Below are positions 1 through 6,464 of a stretch of DNA of 63,583 nucleotides, in pieces. Every line of letters begins with the position of its first letter. Position 1 is the stretch's first letter. The DNA lies in the NCBI RefSeq assembly GCF_031177825.1, contig NZ_JAPSKE010000032.1, positions 1 to 63,583 of the forward strand. Reading direction: 5' to 3'. The position numbers and the translations under genes are program-made. Source of the DNA: Paenibacillus sp. Its GTDB lineage: Bacteria > Bacillota > Bacilli > Paenibacillales > YIM-B00363. The notes beneath the pieces are model-generated. The model was not told the DNA's origin, ran no database searches, and saw only the letters and a list, made by a program, of their open reading frames with translations.

Positions 1-67
1 AGGTTCGGGGTGGAAGCGCAGCAATGCGTGCAGCTGACGAATACTAATCGGTCGAGGACTTATCCAA
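1..67 (+). rRNA. 23S rRNA, 3' end (partial)
   Basis: The first ~67 bases match the conserved 3' terminus of bacterial 23S rRNA: the helix ending in GACGAATACTAATCGGTCGA followed by GGACTTATCC. Only the last few dozen bases of the gene are in the window. The next 67 bases hold a short stem (TCAAGG/CCTTGA near 101-124), probably a processing element, and no 5S sequence before the first tRNA. Confidence 0.9.
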
Positions 68-134
68 ATATTCGGAGTGTGCAATCGTTTCGCATCCAGT
101 TTTCAAGGGGCAAGACTCCTTGAATCAAACATAT

Positions 135-210
135 GGGCCCATAGCTCAGCTGGGAGAGCGCCTGCCTTGCAAGCAGGAGGTCAGCGGTTCGATCCCGCTT
201 GGGTCCACCA
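135..210 (+). tRNA. tRNA-Ala (TGC)
   Basis: A 76-base cloverleaf with encoded CCA. The acceptor stem carries the G3:U70 wobble pair that identifies alanine tRNAs. The anticodon loop reads CT-TGC-AA and the T loop TTCGATC. It is the first tRNA after the 23S gene. Confidence 0.97.
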
Positions 211-214
211 TTAT

Positions 215-290
215 TCCCTGATAGCTCAGTTGGTAGAGCACTCGACTGTTAATCGAGTTGTCACAGGTTCGAGTCCTGTTCGGGGAGCCA
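215..290 (+). tRNA. tRNA-Asn (GTT)
   Basis: A 76-base cloverleaf with anticodon loop CT-GTT-AA, D-loop AGTTGGTAGA, T-loop TTCGAGT and encoded CCA. It lies four bases after tRNA-Ala, so the two are surely cotranscribed. Confidence 0.97.
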
Positions 291-294
291 TTAT

Positions 295-368
295 GGCGGC
301 GTAGCTCAGCTGGCTAGAGCGTACGGTTCATACCCGTAAGGTCGGGGGTTCGATCCCCTCTGCCGCTA
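295..368 (+). tRNA. tRNA-Met, elongator (CAT)
   Basis: The stem TACGG/CCGTA encloses the loop TT-CAT-AC, giving a CAT anticodon. The acceptor stem pairs fully from the first base, with a G1:U72 wobble, which excludes the initiator type. The discriminator A is followed by CTT, so CCA must be added by the nucleotidyltransferase. The other six tRNAs in this array encode CCA. Confidence 0.93.
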
Positions 369-378
369 CTTACATACC

Positions 379-453
379 GGCCCGTTGGTCAAGGGGTTAA
401 GACACCTCCCTTTCACGGAGGTAACAGGGGTTCGAATCCCCTACGGGTCACCA
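379..453 (+). tRNA. tRNA-Glu (TTC)
   Basis: A 75-base tRNA with anticodon loop CT-TTC-AC, T-loop TTCGAAT and encoded CCA. The acceptor GGCCCGT pairs with ACGGGTC. Confidence 0.96.
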
Positions 454-460
454 ATATCGT

Positions 461-537
<77 letters not shown>

Positions 538-548
538 ACTTTCATCGC

Positions 549-625
549 GGAGCCGTGGTGTAGAGGCCTAACATGCCTGCCTGTCACGCAGGAGACCGCG
601 GGTTCGAATCCCGTCGGCTCCGCCA
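549..625 (+). tRNA. tRNA-Asp (GTC)
   Basis: A 77-base tRNA. The stem CCTGC/GCAGG encloses CT-GTC-AC, the discriminator is G73, and CCA is encoded. Confidence 0.97.
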
Positions 626-631
626 TTGTTT

Positions 632-708
632 GTGCCCTTAGCTCAGCCGGATAGAGCGTTTGACTACGAATCAAAAGGTCGGGAGTTCGAATCTCTCAGG
701 GCACGCCA
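632..708 (+). tRNA. tRNA-Arg (ACG)
   Basis: A 77-base tRNA with loop CT-ACG-AA. A34 is normally deaminated to inosine by TadA to read CGU/CGC/CGA. Acceptor GTGCCCT pairs with AGGGCAC and CCA is encoded. It is the last tRNA of the array. Confidence 0.97.
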
Positions 709-737
709 TTTTCGAATCACGAATAAGAAAATGTACA

Positions 738-768
738 AACCTTTCCCATCGATGGGAAAGGTTTTTTT
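738..768 (+). terminator. Rho-independent terminator of the rRNA/tRNA operon
   Basis: A perfect 26-base inverted repeat (AACCTTTCCCATC / GATGGGAAAGGTT) is followed by seven T residues, 30 bases after tRNA-Arg. Confidence 0.92.
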
Positions 769-924
769 GTCTTTTCAAAGATGCGACTCCAGCCTCTTTT
801 CCTCTAGTCCGGGCTTCTGCCGATTGTTGCGACGGTCCCGCATCCGTTACCATTGCATTGTATTGTCAAGATGGAGGGATTGCGGACGTTCCGTTCGGCT
901 CGTTGGAAGGAAGGGTGAAGAGAG

Positions 925-1461
925 ATGGATTTCGAAATGCAGGAGCGAGAGCGGGAAGTACGCGAACTGCTCGACCGCGGATACGACTTGTTCAAGAATG
1001 CCGATTACGAACAGGCGCGGACGATGTACGAGAAGGCGGTGGAGCTGGCTCCCCGCAGCGCGGAAGCGCACGCATGGCTGGCTGCGGCGTACGGACGTCT
1101 GATCGAAGAAGCATGGAACTTGAAGGATAAGATCAAGCTGCTGCCGTTATTGGAAGAAGAGATCGCGATCGCTCTCGACATCGACCCGGCGCTGCCGCTC
1201 GCGAGGCGAATGTACGGGGCTAAGCTGCTGAATACGCCGGATATGCTCGGCGGAGATCCGGCCGCGGCGGCGGACGAGTTCCGGTACTGTATCGAGCAAG
1301 GCATGGACGATGCGGATATCTGGGTGTTCCTAGGGGAAAGTTATTTGAAATCGGACGAACCGGAGCAAGCGATCGTCGCGCTGCAGGAGGCGCTCGCGCG
1401 CGAGCCGGGACACGAGCAGGCGATCCGTTGGTTGGAGGAAGCGAAGAAAGCGCAAGAATAA
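925..1461 (+). CDS. TPR-repeat protein
   Basis: A 178-residue soluble protein preceded by GGAAGGAAGGGTGAAGAG. It is built of tetratricopeptide helices: the N-terminal repeat holds RGYDLFKNADYEQARTMYEK and a C-terminal one LGESYLKSDEPEQAIVALQE. It has no signal peptide and no enzyme motif, so a protein-protein scaffold role is inferred. It is closely related to the C-terminal ~150 residues of the ligase at 6465-8240: both share SAEAHAWLAAAYGR, KLLPLLEEEIA and LGGDPAAAA. The similarity suggests this free TPR protein and the fused TPR share a partner. It stands alone between two terminators, facing the minus-strand TPR genes. Confidence 0.85.
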   Translation: MDFEMQEREREVRELLDRGYDLFKNADYEQARTMYEKAVELAPRSAEAHAWLAAAYGRLIEEAWNLKDKIKLLPLLEEEIAIALDIDPALPLARRMYGAKLLNTPDMLGGDPAAAADEFRYCIEQGMDDADIWVFLGESYLKSDEPEQAIVALQEALAREPGHEQAIRWLEEAKKAQE

Positions 1462-1466
1462 CCAAT

Positions 1467-1505
1467 AAGAAAGCCCTAAGCCGGATAACGGCTTAGGGCT
1501 TTCTT
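1467..1505. terminator. Bidirectional terminator between convergent genes
   Basis: A perfect 16-bp stem (AAGAAAGCCCTAAGCC / GGCTTAGGGCTTTCTT) with a 7-base loop. It is A-rich on the left and T-rich on the right, so it can stop both the TPR gene and the minus-strand gene ending at 1516. Confidence 0.88.
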
Positions 1506-1515
1506 GCGGGAGTCG

Positions 1516-1800
1516 TCAGTCGTAAAAACCCGATGTAATGTCTGCGGAGTCGACGGTTTGCAGGCGTCGCAATCCTCCGTCCATAAGCTCTTGCCCGGCG
1601 GCAAAAACACCGGCCTTCAGAGCGTCGGAGAACTTCCCGAGCATGAGGGCGGAAGATTGGTTATTGGCGTTCCCGGCCACGGTTCTCAGTTCGCTGCTGG
1701 TCCGTTCGACGCCGGCTCTGACGGCGGCTTCGACGATCGGCTTCATCTCTCTCTGGACTTGCTTCAAGGCTTTCTTCATGAAGGAGCTTTTCTTCGCCAT
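1516..1800 (-). CDS. Small alanine/glycine-repeat protein, unknown function
   Basis: 94 residues starting at ATG (MAKKS...). GGAGGTG sits about six bases upstream; an in-frame GTG three codons earlier overlaps that site and is less likely. I do not recognise a named family. The protein contains two copies of a ~20-residue amphipathic pattern, A-[VL]-[RK]-A-G-V-x5-E-L, around residues 25-45 and 55-75. The second copy aligns with the small protein at 11238-11519: both read GK-x-x-DA-x-K-x-G-x3-AG-x2-L. It is the last gene of the minus-strand group (DUF4915, two TPR-like genes, this one), with a basic N-terminus and no membrane segment. Confidence 0.7.
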   Translation of the reverse strand: MAKKSSFMKKALKQVQREMKPIVEAAVRAGVERTSSELRTVAGNANNQSSALMLGKFSDALKAGVFAAGQELMDGGLRRLQTVDSADITSGFYD

Positions 1801-1837
1801 GCATATCACCTCCTTTCCTAAAATCTGCGGACGGCGG

Positions 1838-2635
1838 CTAACGGCGGCGCTTCCGTCTCTTCCTCCGACGTTGTTCTTCCTTCCGGCGTTGTTCCTCTTT
1901 CCGACGGCGCTCTTCCTTCCGACGGGCTTCTTCCACTTTCTTTCGTTGATTATTTTCCACCCAAGTTTGGAGGGCTCTTGCGGTTGCTTGCGCGGCCACG
2001 CCGAGCAAAATCGAAGAGGCGCCGCCCTCTTGGGGGACGACTTCTACCTCCGGCCTGCCGGCGAGGGACTGAAGTCGTTCCGTTACGAGGCGCCGAAGTT
2101 CCGGATCGAGGGACATACTCTCCAGCTTTCGCCAGGTTGCCGTCGCATCCCGGTTTCGTCCGATTCGGCTGTAGGCATCGCCAAGATCATAGAGCAGCTG
2201 CGAGAATTCCTTATCCGCGAGAGAGGCTTCGTTCCGCTCCTGACGATTGACGAGGAAGGCGAAGTCTTCGATCGCCGTTGCCGTCCGGCGGAAATGCTTC
2301 TCCGGCAGCTTATTGCACGCCTTCCCGCGGAGGACGCGGATCATGTGATCGTTCGGGTTGGCGCTTACCGCGGCATCGAGCAGCTTCAAGCCCGCCTTCG
2401 ACCACCGCAGCTTCTCCAGCGGCTTCGTCTTGTCCCGGGCCATCAAAATCATAATGCTGCCATGGTACGCGTCCGCGAGCGGATCGCCAGGCTGCTTCGC
2501 GCGCAGCCGCTCCAATAAGCGGTGCGCTTCGAGCACGGCGGCTTCGTCGCCGGCCAGGCCGTCCTGATACAGCGGGAGGATCGACTCGAGCGTTACGCCG
2601 GCGTCGTTGACGTGAGCTTGCGTGGGATCGGTCAA
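1838..2635 (-). CDS. TPR-like protein with highly basic C-terminal tail
   Basis: 265 residues from a TTG start; AAGGAAGG lies seven bases upstream. The first ~200 residues are TPR-like helices (AYHGSIMILMARD, LYDLGDAYSRIGRNRDATAT). The last ~40 residues are almost entirely Lys, Arg and Glu in repeats of RRKEEQ, predicted as a charged helix or nucleic-acid/protein tether. The middle is paralogous to the downstream-encoded 157-residue protein at 2656-3129 (both carry ATAIEDF/GTAIEDF and a PLEK motif). No enzyme motif is visible. It belongs to the minus-strand group that starts at 4059. Confidence 0.75.
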   Translation of the reverse strand: MTDPTQAHVNDAGVTLESILPLYQDGLAGDEAAVLEAHRLLERLRAKQPGDPLADAYHGSIMILMARDKTKPLEKLRWSKAGLKLLDAAVSANPNDHMIRVLRGKACNKLPEKHFRRTATAIEDFAFLVNRQERNEASLADKEFSQLLYDLGDAYSRIGRNRDATATWRKLESMSLDPELRRLVTERLQSLAGRPEVEVVPQEGGASSILLGVAAQATARALQTWVENNQRKKVEEARRKEERRRKEEQRRKEEQRRRKRRKRRR

Positions 2636-2655
2636 TGGTTTCCTTCCTTTCTGGG

Positions 2656-3129
2656 CTAATGGGATGGAGCCGGTTTCCCGGCGTTCCGGTAGGCCGTGGC
2701 TAGGTGCTGCCTTAGCTCCTCAGCTTGTTTGGGCGTAAATTTATCGCCTTTTTTCTCGAGCAAGTAGGTGAAGTCTTCAATCGCCGTCCCGGAGCAGCGG
2801 AAGAACGACTCGGGCAGCCGCAGGCAAACATGCGCGCGCAGCAGGCGAATCTCCTTGCGGGACGGGTCCATCGCTACGGCTCGATGCAGCGCATCCAGGC
2901 CTTCCTGCGCCTTCTCGGCTTTCTCGAGCGGGTGCGCGGCGTCGCGCCCCAACAACGCCATCGAGCTGCCGTAGTACGCTTCGATCAACGCATTGTTCGG
3001 TTCGAGCTCCCGGAGCTTGCGAAGGATCTCGTTCGCCTGCTTCACCGCCTTCTTGTCTCCGTCTACGCCTCGGCTATGCAGCTTCTTGGCTTCCTCCAAT
3101 TGCTTCTTCACGGAGCTGTCTTTCGTCAT
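2656..3129 (-). CDS. TPR-like protein, short paralogue of its neighbour
   Basis: 157 residues, ATG start, GGGAGG ten bases upstream and only six bases after the stop of the DUF4915 gene, so cotranscribed with it. The content is helical TPR-like repeats (AYYGSSMALLGRD, ALHRAVAMDPSRKEIRLLRA). It aligns over most of its length with residues ~30-170 of the 265-residue protein that follows it. It lacks that protein's basic tail. A scaffold or chaperone role is inferred from the repeats only. Confidence 0.72.
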   Translation of the reverse strand: MTKDSSVKKQLEEAKKLHSRGVDGDKKAVKQANEILRKLRELEPNNALIEAYYGSSMALLGRDAAHPLEKAEKAQEGLDALHRAVAMDPSRKEIRLLRAHVCLRLPESFFRCSGTAIEDFTYLLEKKGDKFTPKQAEELRQHLATAYRNAGKPAPSH

Positions 3130-3135
3130 ATTCGA

Positions 3136-4059
3136 TCAACCTCCCGGGGATGGTTCCGCATCGACGACGAGAATCTGGTACACCTGTTGCGCCGGTAGCG
3201 GTACGAAACGGGAGATTCTGTATTCGGGATGGTACACGTAAATCCCGCCGTCCAAGCTGCAGTTCGAAAACTCGTGGGGAATGCGCAGCACATGTCTCAT
3301 TCGGCTCTGTCCGATAAAGATCGTGCGTTCCGCGAAGGCGAGACCGCGCGTAAAGCCCGGCAGCTGAATCGCCGTTTCGTTCTCGCCGTCTCCTTCGACG
3401 ACGGCGCGGAACGTCATCGAATCGCAATACGCCAGACGTCCGTTCCGAACCGTCACCGTGTGGGGCATATAGAGTCCCCCGGTCACGATATGTTCCGCCG
3501 GTTCGACGACGAGGCTTCCGTCGGGCCGGAATTCGGTCAGGTCGACGGCGACGATCGCGCCGTGCTTGCCGGTCGGGTCCAAGTACCATCGGTCGTAGGG
3601 CGAAAACATAGAGACGTATAAGGTATGTCCCTCTAGCCAGACGTCGTTCAAATGGTGGACGTCCTTGTCGGACGCATGAAACCGGATTTCTCCCGTTCGC
3701 CGGAACGTCTCGACTTCGTAGCAGCCGACTGTATTCGTCGCCGTCTCCACGATCAACACATGCGAATCGCTCCAACCCGAGACGCCGTGAAAATCGAGCT
3801 TCCCGTACTTCGTCTTGGACACGAGCCGGAATCGACGGTCCAAGGCGAGAATATGATTGTCGTCGGTCGCCACGATTAATCGTTCCCCGGCCCAGGCCAT
3901 CCCCGAGCAAGTGCCTGCGTACAACTTTTTCAACTCGTTCTTGTCGAAATCCAGATAGAATAACCCGCCTTCGTCGGTTCCGCCGGCCGGGCAGCTGACG
4001 AGGAGCCGCGATTCGACATGTCGAAAATCGGGATCTTCCTTCAAGCCGTGCAGTAACAC
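3136..4059 (-). CDS. DUF4915/TIGR03032-like protein (beta-propeller type)
   Basis: 307 residues from the GTG at 4059. GAAGGAGG lies seven bases upstream of this GTG; in-frame ATGs at 4107 and 4146 also exist but have poorer ribosome sites. The start of the conserved domain reads RLLVSCPAGGTDEGGLFYLD, as in the DUF4915 family, followed by repeated blade-like segments (SGMAWAGERLIVATDDN, HHLNDVWLEGHTLYVS, PHTVTVRNGRLAYCDS). The family's function is unknown. It heads the minus-strand group with two TPR-like genes and the small repeat protein, divergent from the APS-kinase operon. A palindrome CCAAGCGCTTGG lies at 4114-4125, just upstream of this start. Confidence 0.75.
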   Translation of the reverse strand: MLLHGLKEDPDFRHVESRLLVSCPAGGTDEGGLFYLDFDKNELKKLYAGTCSGMAWAGERLIVATDDNHILALDRRFRLVSKTKYGKLDFHGVSGWSDSHVLIVETATNTVGCYEVETFRRTGEIRFHASDKDVHHLNDVWLEGHTLYVSMFSPYDRWYLDPTGKHGAIVAVDLTEFRPDGSLVVEPAEHIVTGGLYMPHTVTVRNGRLAYCDSMTFRAVVEGDGENETAIQLPGFTRGLAFAERTIFIGQSRMRHVLRIPHEFSNCSLDGGIYVYHPEYRISRFVPLPAQQVYQILVVDAEPSPGG

Positions 4060-4232
4060 GGAATCTCCTCCTTCCTCGCGTTTCTGTCTTTTCATAGTTG
4101 TTACCATATGTACTCCAAGCGCTTGGCGGTTGGATGATCTACTCACTTTTCGAAAATTGTACCTTTGTCCGAGTCAAGCCGGATACTCTATGCATCTCTT
4201 AAAGAGTAATTAGGGAAAGGAGGGAGAGACGT

Positions 4233-4370
4233 ATGGCGAAAGAAAAACGGAGCAAGGAAGAGAAAAAAGCCGCAAGAGCGGATAAGAAACTGAATAAAAG
4301 GAACGCTCGCGGCGCGCGGGAAGTAGAGGGCGGAAAAGAAGAGTCGAAAGAGGAGCATACGGACCGCTGA
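4233..4370 (+). CDS. Small highly charged protein (45 aa)
   Basis: The open frame starts with ATG 11-12 bases after a strong AAAGGAGGGAG and ends with TGA at 4368-4370. The product MAKEKRSKEEKKAARADK... is dominated by Lys, Arg and Glu and is predicted helical or disordered. There is no known family I can name. A clean terminator follows at 4428, so it may be its own short transcription unit, upstream of cysC. The optimal ribosome site and the terminator argue that it is real despite its size. Confidence 0.6.
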   Translation: MAKEKRSKEEKKAARADKKLNKRNARGAREVEGGKEESKEEHTDR

Positions 4371-4427
4371 TTTCGCTCTCCGTTCCCTTCTAGAGTAAAA
4401 GCATAGGATACGATAGGCAATCTTCCT

Positions 4428-4454
4428 ACGATTGAGAGAATCAATCGTTTTTTT
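4428..4454 (+). terminator. Rho-independent terminator after the 45-aa gene
   Basis: An 8-bp perfect stem ACGATTGA/TCAATCGT with loop GAGAA is followed by seven T residues. It separates the small charged-protein gene from the cysC operon, so a separate promoter for cysC is implied or read-through occurs. Confidence 0.85.
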
Positions 4455-4491
4455 ATGACCTGCGGCGGGAGGAGCCCAAGGAGGGGTATTT

Positions 4492-5088
4492 GTGTCGAAA
4501 CGCCATCTAACATGGCATCCGTCCGACATCGGAAGGGAAGAACGCCGCCGTATGAACGATCACGGAAGCTGCGTCTTATGGTTCACGGGTCTGTCCGGAT
4601 CGGGGAAGTCCACGTTGGCCTACGAGGTGGAGAAGGAGCTCTACCGCCTGCGCTGCCGCGCTTACGTATTGGACGGCGATAACATCCGTCACGGGCTGAA
4701 CAAGAACTTGGGCTTCAGTCCCGAAGATCGCAAAGAAAACATTCGCAGAATCGCGGAAGTCGCCAAGCTGTTCGTGGATGCGGGCATCGTGACGGTGACG
4801 GCGTTCATCTCGCCCTACCGGGCGGACCGCGAGATGGCGCGCGCGATGTTCCGCGAAGGGGACTTCATCGAAGTGTACGTGATGTGTTCGCTCGACGAAT
4901 GCGAGAGGCGCGATCCGAAGGGGCTGTATCAGAAGGCGAAAGCAGGCGAAATCGCGGATTTCACCGGCGTCTCCGCACCGTACGAAGCGCCCGATAAGCC
5001 GGAGATCGTCATCGCGTCGGATCGGCAAACGATCGAAGAATCGGTCGCGTGCATTATCAATTATTTGCGAAACGGAGGATTCGTATGA
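4492..5088 (+). CDS. cysC: Adenylylsulfate (APS) kinase
   Basis: 198 residues from GTG, with AAGGAGGGG six to seven bases upstream. APS kinases phosphorylate adenosine 5'-phosphosulfate to PAPS. The P-loop GLSGSGKS is at residues 33-40, followed by the DGDNIRHGLNKNLGFS substrate segment, the ENIRRIAEVAKL helix and the FISPYR motif, all typical of CysC. Length is normal. It overlaps the next gene by ATGA. No sulfate permease, ATP sulfurylase, PAPS reductase or sulfotransferase is near, so it is not part of an assimilation operon. It could supply PAPS for a sulfation step or phosphorylate another substrate; the latter is speculation. Confidence 0.9.
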   Translation: MSKRHLTWHPSDIGREERRRMNDHGSCVLWFTGLSGSGKSTLAYEVEKELYRLRCRAYVLDGDNIRHGLNKNLGFSPEDRKENIRRIAEVAKLFVDAGIVTVTAFISPYRADREMARAMFREGDFIEVYVMCSLDECERRDPKGLYQKAKAGEIADFTGVSAPYEAPDKPEIVIASDRQTIEESVACIINYLRNGGFV

Positions 5089-6431
5089 AGCTTCAATCTC
5101 ATAAGATGACGGTTTCCGTCGACGAGCATACCTCCCATCTGGAGGCGTTCAAAGATTTTTTTAAACGATTGGACGACAAGGGCGTTACGATCGAGAAGCT
5201 TCCGCGGGAAACCATCGACGACTATCACCTGCAAGCGATCAACGCTACGTTGGCGCATGTCTGGAACAACAACGCGTTTTACCGCCAGAGCCTGATCGAG
5301 GCAGGCTTCTCGGAACCGAAGATCGACAGTCTGGAGCAGCTCGCCTCCGTGCCGATGCTGCGGAAGGACGTCATTCGCGGGGATAAAACGAAGATCTTAT
5401 GCGTCGAGCCGAAGGAGATCGGGCAAGTTCACTTAACGAGCGGAACCTCGGGGAAGCCGATTTACACGTCTTACACGCTTGCGGATCAGTATGTATACGA
5501 TCTGCTGCCCAAATATTTAGAGCTGTTCAAGGAGTCCGACGAAGACGTCGCGGCGATCGCGCTGCCGTACGAATTCGCGCTTCCGGGGCTCGGGTGGCAG
5601 CGATTGTTCCAATTCGCGTTCGGAACGGCCGTGCTGTCGCTCGGGAAGGGCGGGTACATGGCTCCCGTCGACAAATCGTTGGAACTCATGAAGGAATATC
5701 AGGCTACGGTGCTCGCGACGACGCCATCCTATGCGGCGCTGCTGGCGGAGGAAAGCGAGCGGTACGGCATCAAGTTGGGCGAGGATATCCGGCTGAAAAA
5801 AATTTGGCTGACCGGCGAAGGCTGTTCGTCTACGTTCCGCGAACGGCTGGAGCAATGGTGGGGCTGCGAGGTGTCGTTCTTCTACGGCTCGACCGAGTGC
5901 GGAGTCGTCGGCATCGAATGCAGCGAGCATAGGGGCTACCACGTGGCGGAGGGACATGTCAAGGTCGAGATCGTCGATCCGTCCACGGGGAAGAAGCTGC
6001 CGTACGGGAAGACCGGCGAGATCGTCGTGACGACGCTGCTTCGCGAGGGCATGCCGATGGTTCGTTACCGCAGCGGAGATATCGGCTATTTGCAGAAATC
6101 CCAATGCGCGTGCGGGATCACCATGGACGTTCTTCATTTGCGCGGCCGAATGGAGAGCATGCTGCGCCTCGGCGGCATGGAGTACTCTCCGTTCCTCATC
6201 GAACACTTCTTGATGGAGCTGCCGGACGTCGGCATGTGGTATCACCTCAAGATGAATCAAGGCGAGCTGACGATCGAAGCGGAGCCGTTCCGGACGACGC
6301 TCAGCGACGAACGACTTGCGAACAACATTCGCGAGCATATGGCGGAACGGATCGGCGTGAATTGCAACGTCGTCGTCAGACGCGATATCCCCCGGACGTT
6401 CGGGAAGGCGACGCGCATTTTCCAAAGCTGA
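5085..6431 (+). CDS. PaaK-like adenylate-forming enzyme (aryl-CoA ligase family) 1
   Basis: 448 residues. The ATG overlaps the cysC stop (ATGA), with GGAGG five bases upstream; the longer in-frame start at 5049 lies inside cysC and was rejected. Family members adenylate an aromatic carboxylate with ATP and then usually form the CoA thioester. Visible motifs: LTSGTSGKP near residue 118 (phosphate loop), FYGSTECGVVG (acid/adenine site), MVRYRSGDIG (the Y-R-x-GD hinge region), and a Cys-rich CACG segment common to PaaK relatives. It is followed after 33 bases by a second PaaK-like gene. The substrate is unknown; a chorismate-derived benzoate is plausible from context. Confidence 0.85.
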   Translation: MKLQSHKMTVSVDEHTSHLEAFKDFFKRLDDKGVTIEKLPRETIDDYHLQAINATLAHVWNNNAFYRQSLIEAGFSEPKIDSLEQLASVPMLRKDVIRGDKTKILCVEPKEIGQVHLTSGTSGKPIYTSYTLADQYVYDLLPKYLELFKESDEDVAAIALPYEFALPGLGWQRLFQFAFGTAVLSLGKGGYMAPVDKSLELMKEYQATVLATTPSYAALLAEESERYGIKLGEDIRLKKIWLTGEGCSSTFRERLEQWWGCEVSFFYGSTECGVVGIECSEHRGYHVAEGHVKVEIVDPSTGKKLPYGKTGEIVVTTLLREGMPMVRYRSGDIGYLQKSQCACGITMDVLHLRGRMESMLRLGGMEYSPFLIEHFLMELPDVGMWYHLKMNQGELTIEAEPFRTTLSDERLANNIREHMAERIGVNCNVVVRRDIPRTFGKATRIFQS

Positions 6432-6464
6432 GACATTCCGACGGAGGGGAGAGGAGGTGCACCG

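Noticed and set aside
77..304. 75-codon frame across tRNA-Ala and tRNA-Asn.
   Set aside because: It lies on tRNA genes; no protein expected.
4114..4125. CCAAGCGCTTGG palindrome upstream of the DUF4915 gene, possible cre or LacI site.
   Set aside because: It only partly matches cre and no promoter is clear around it; kept as a remark only.
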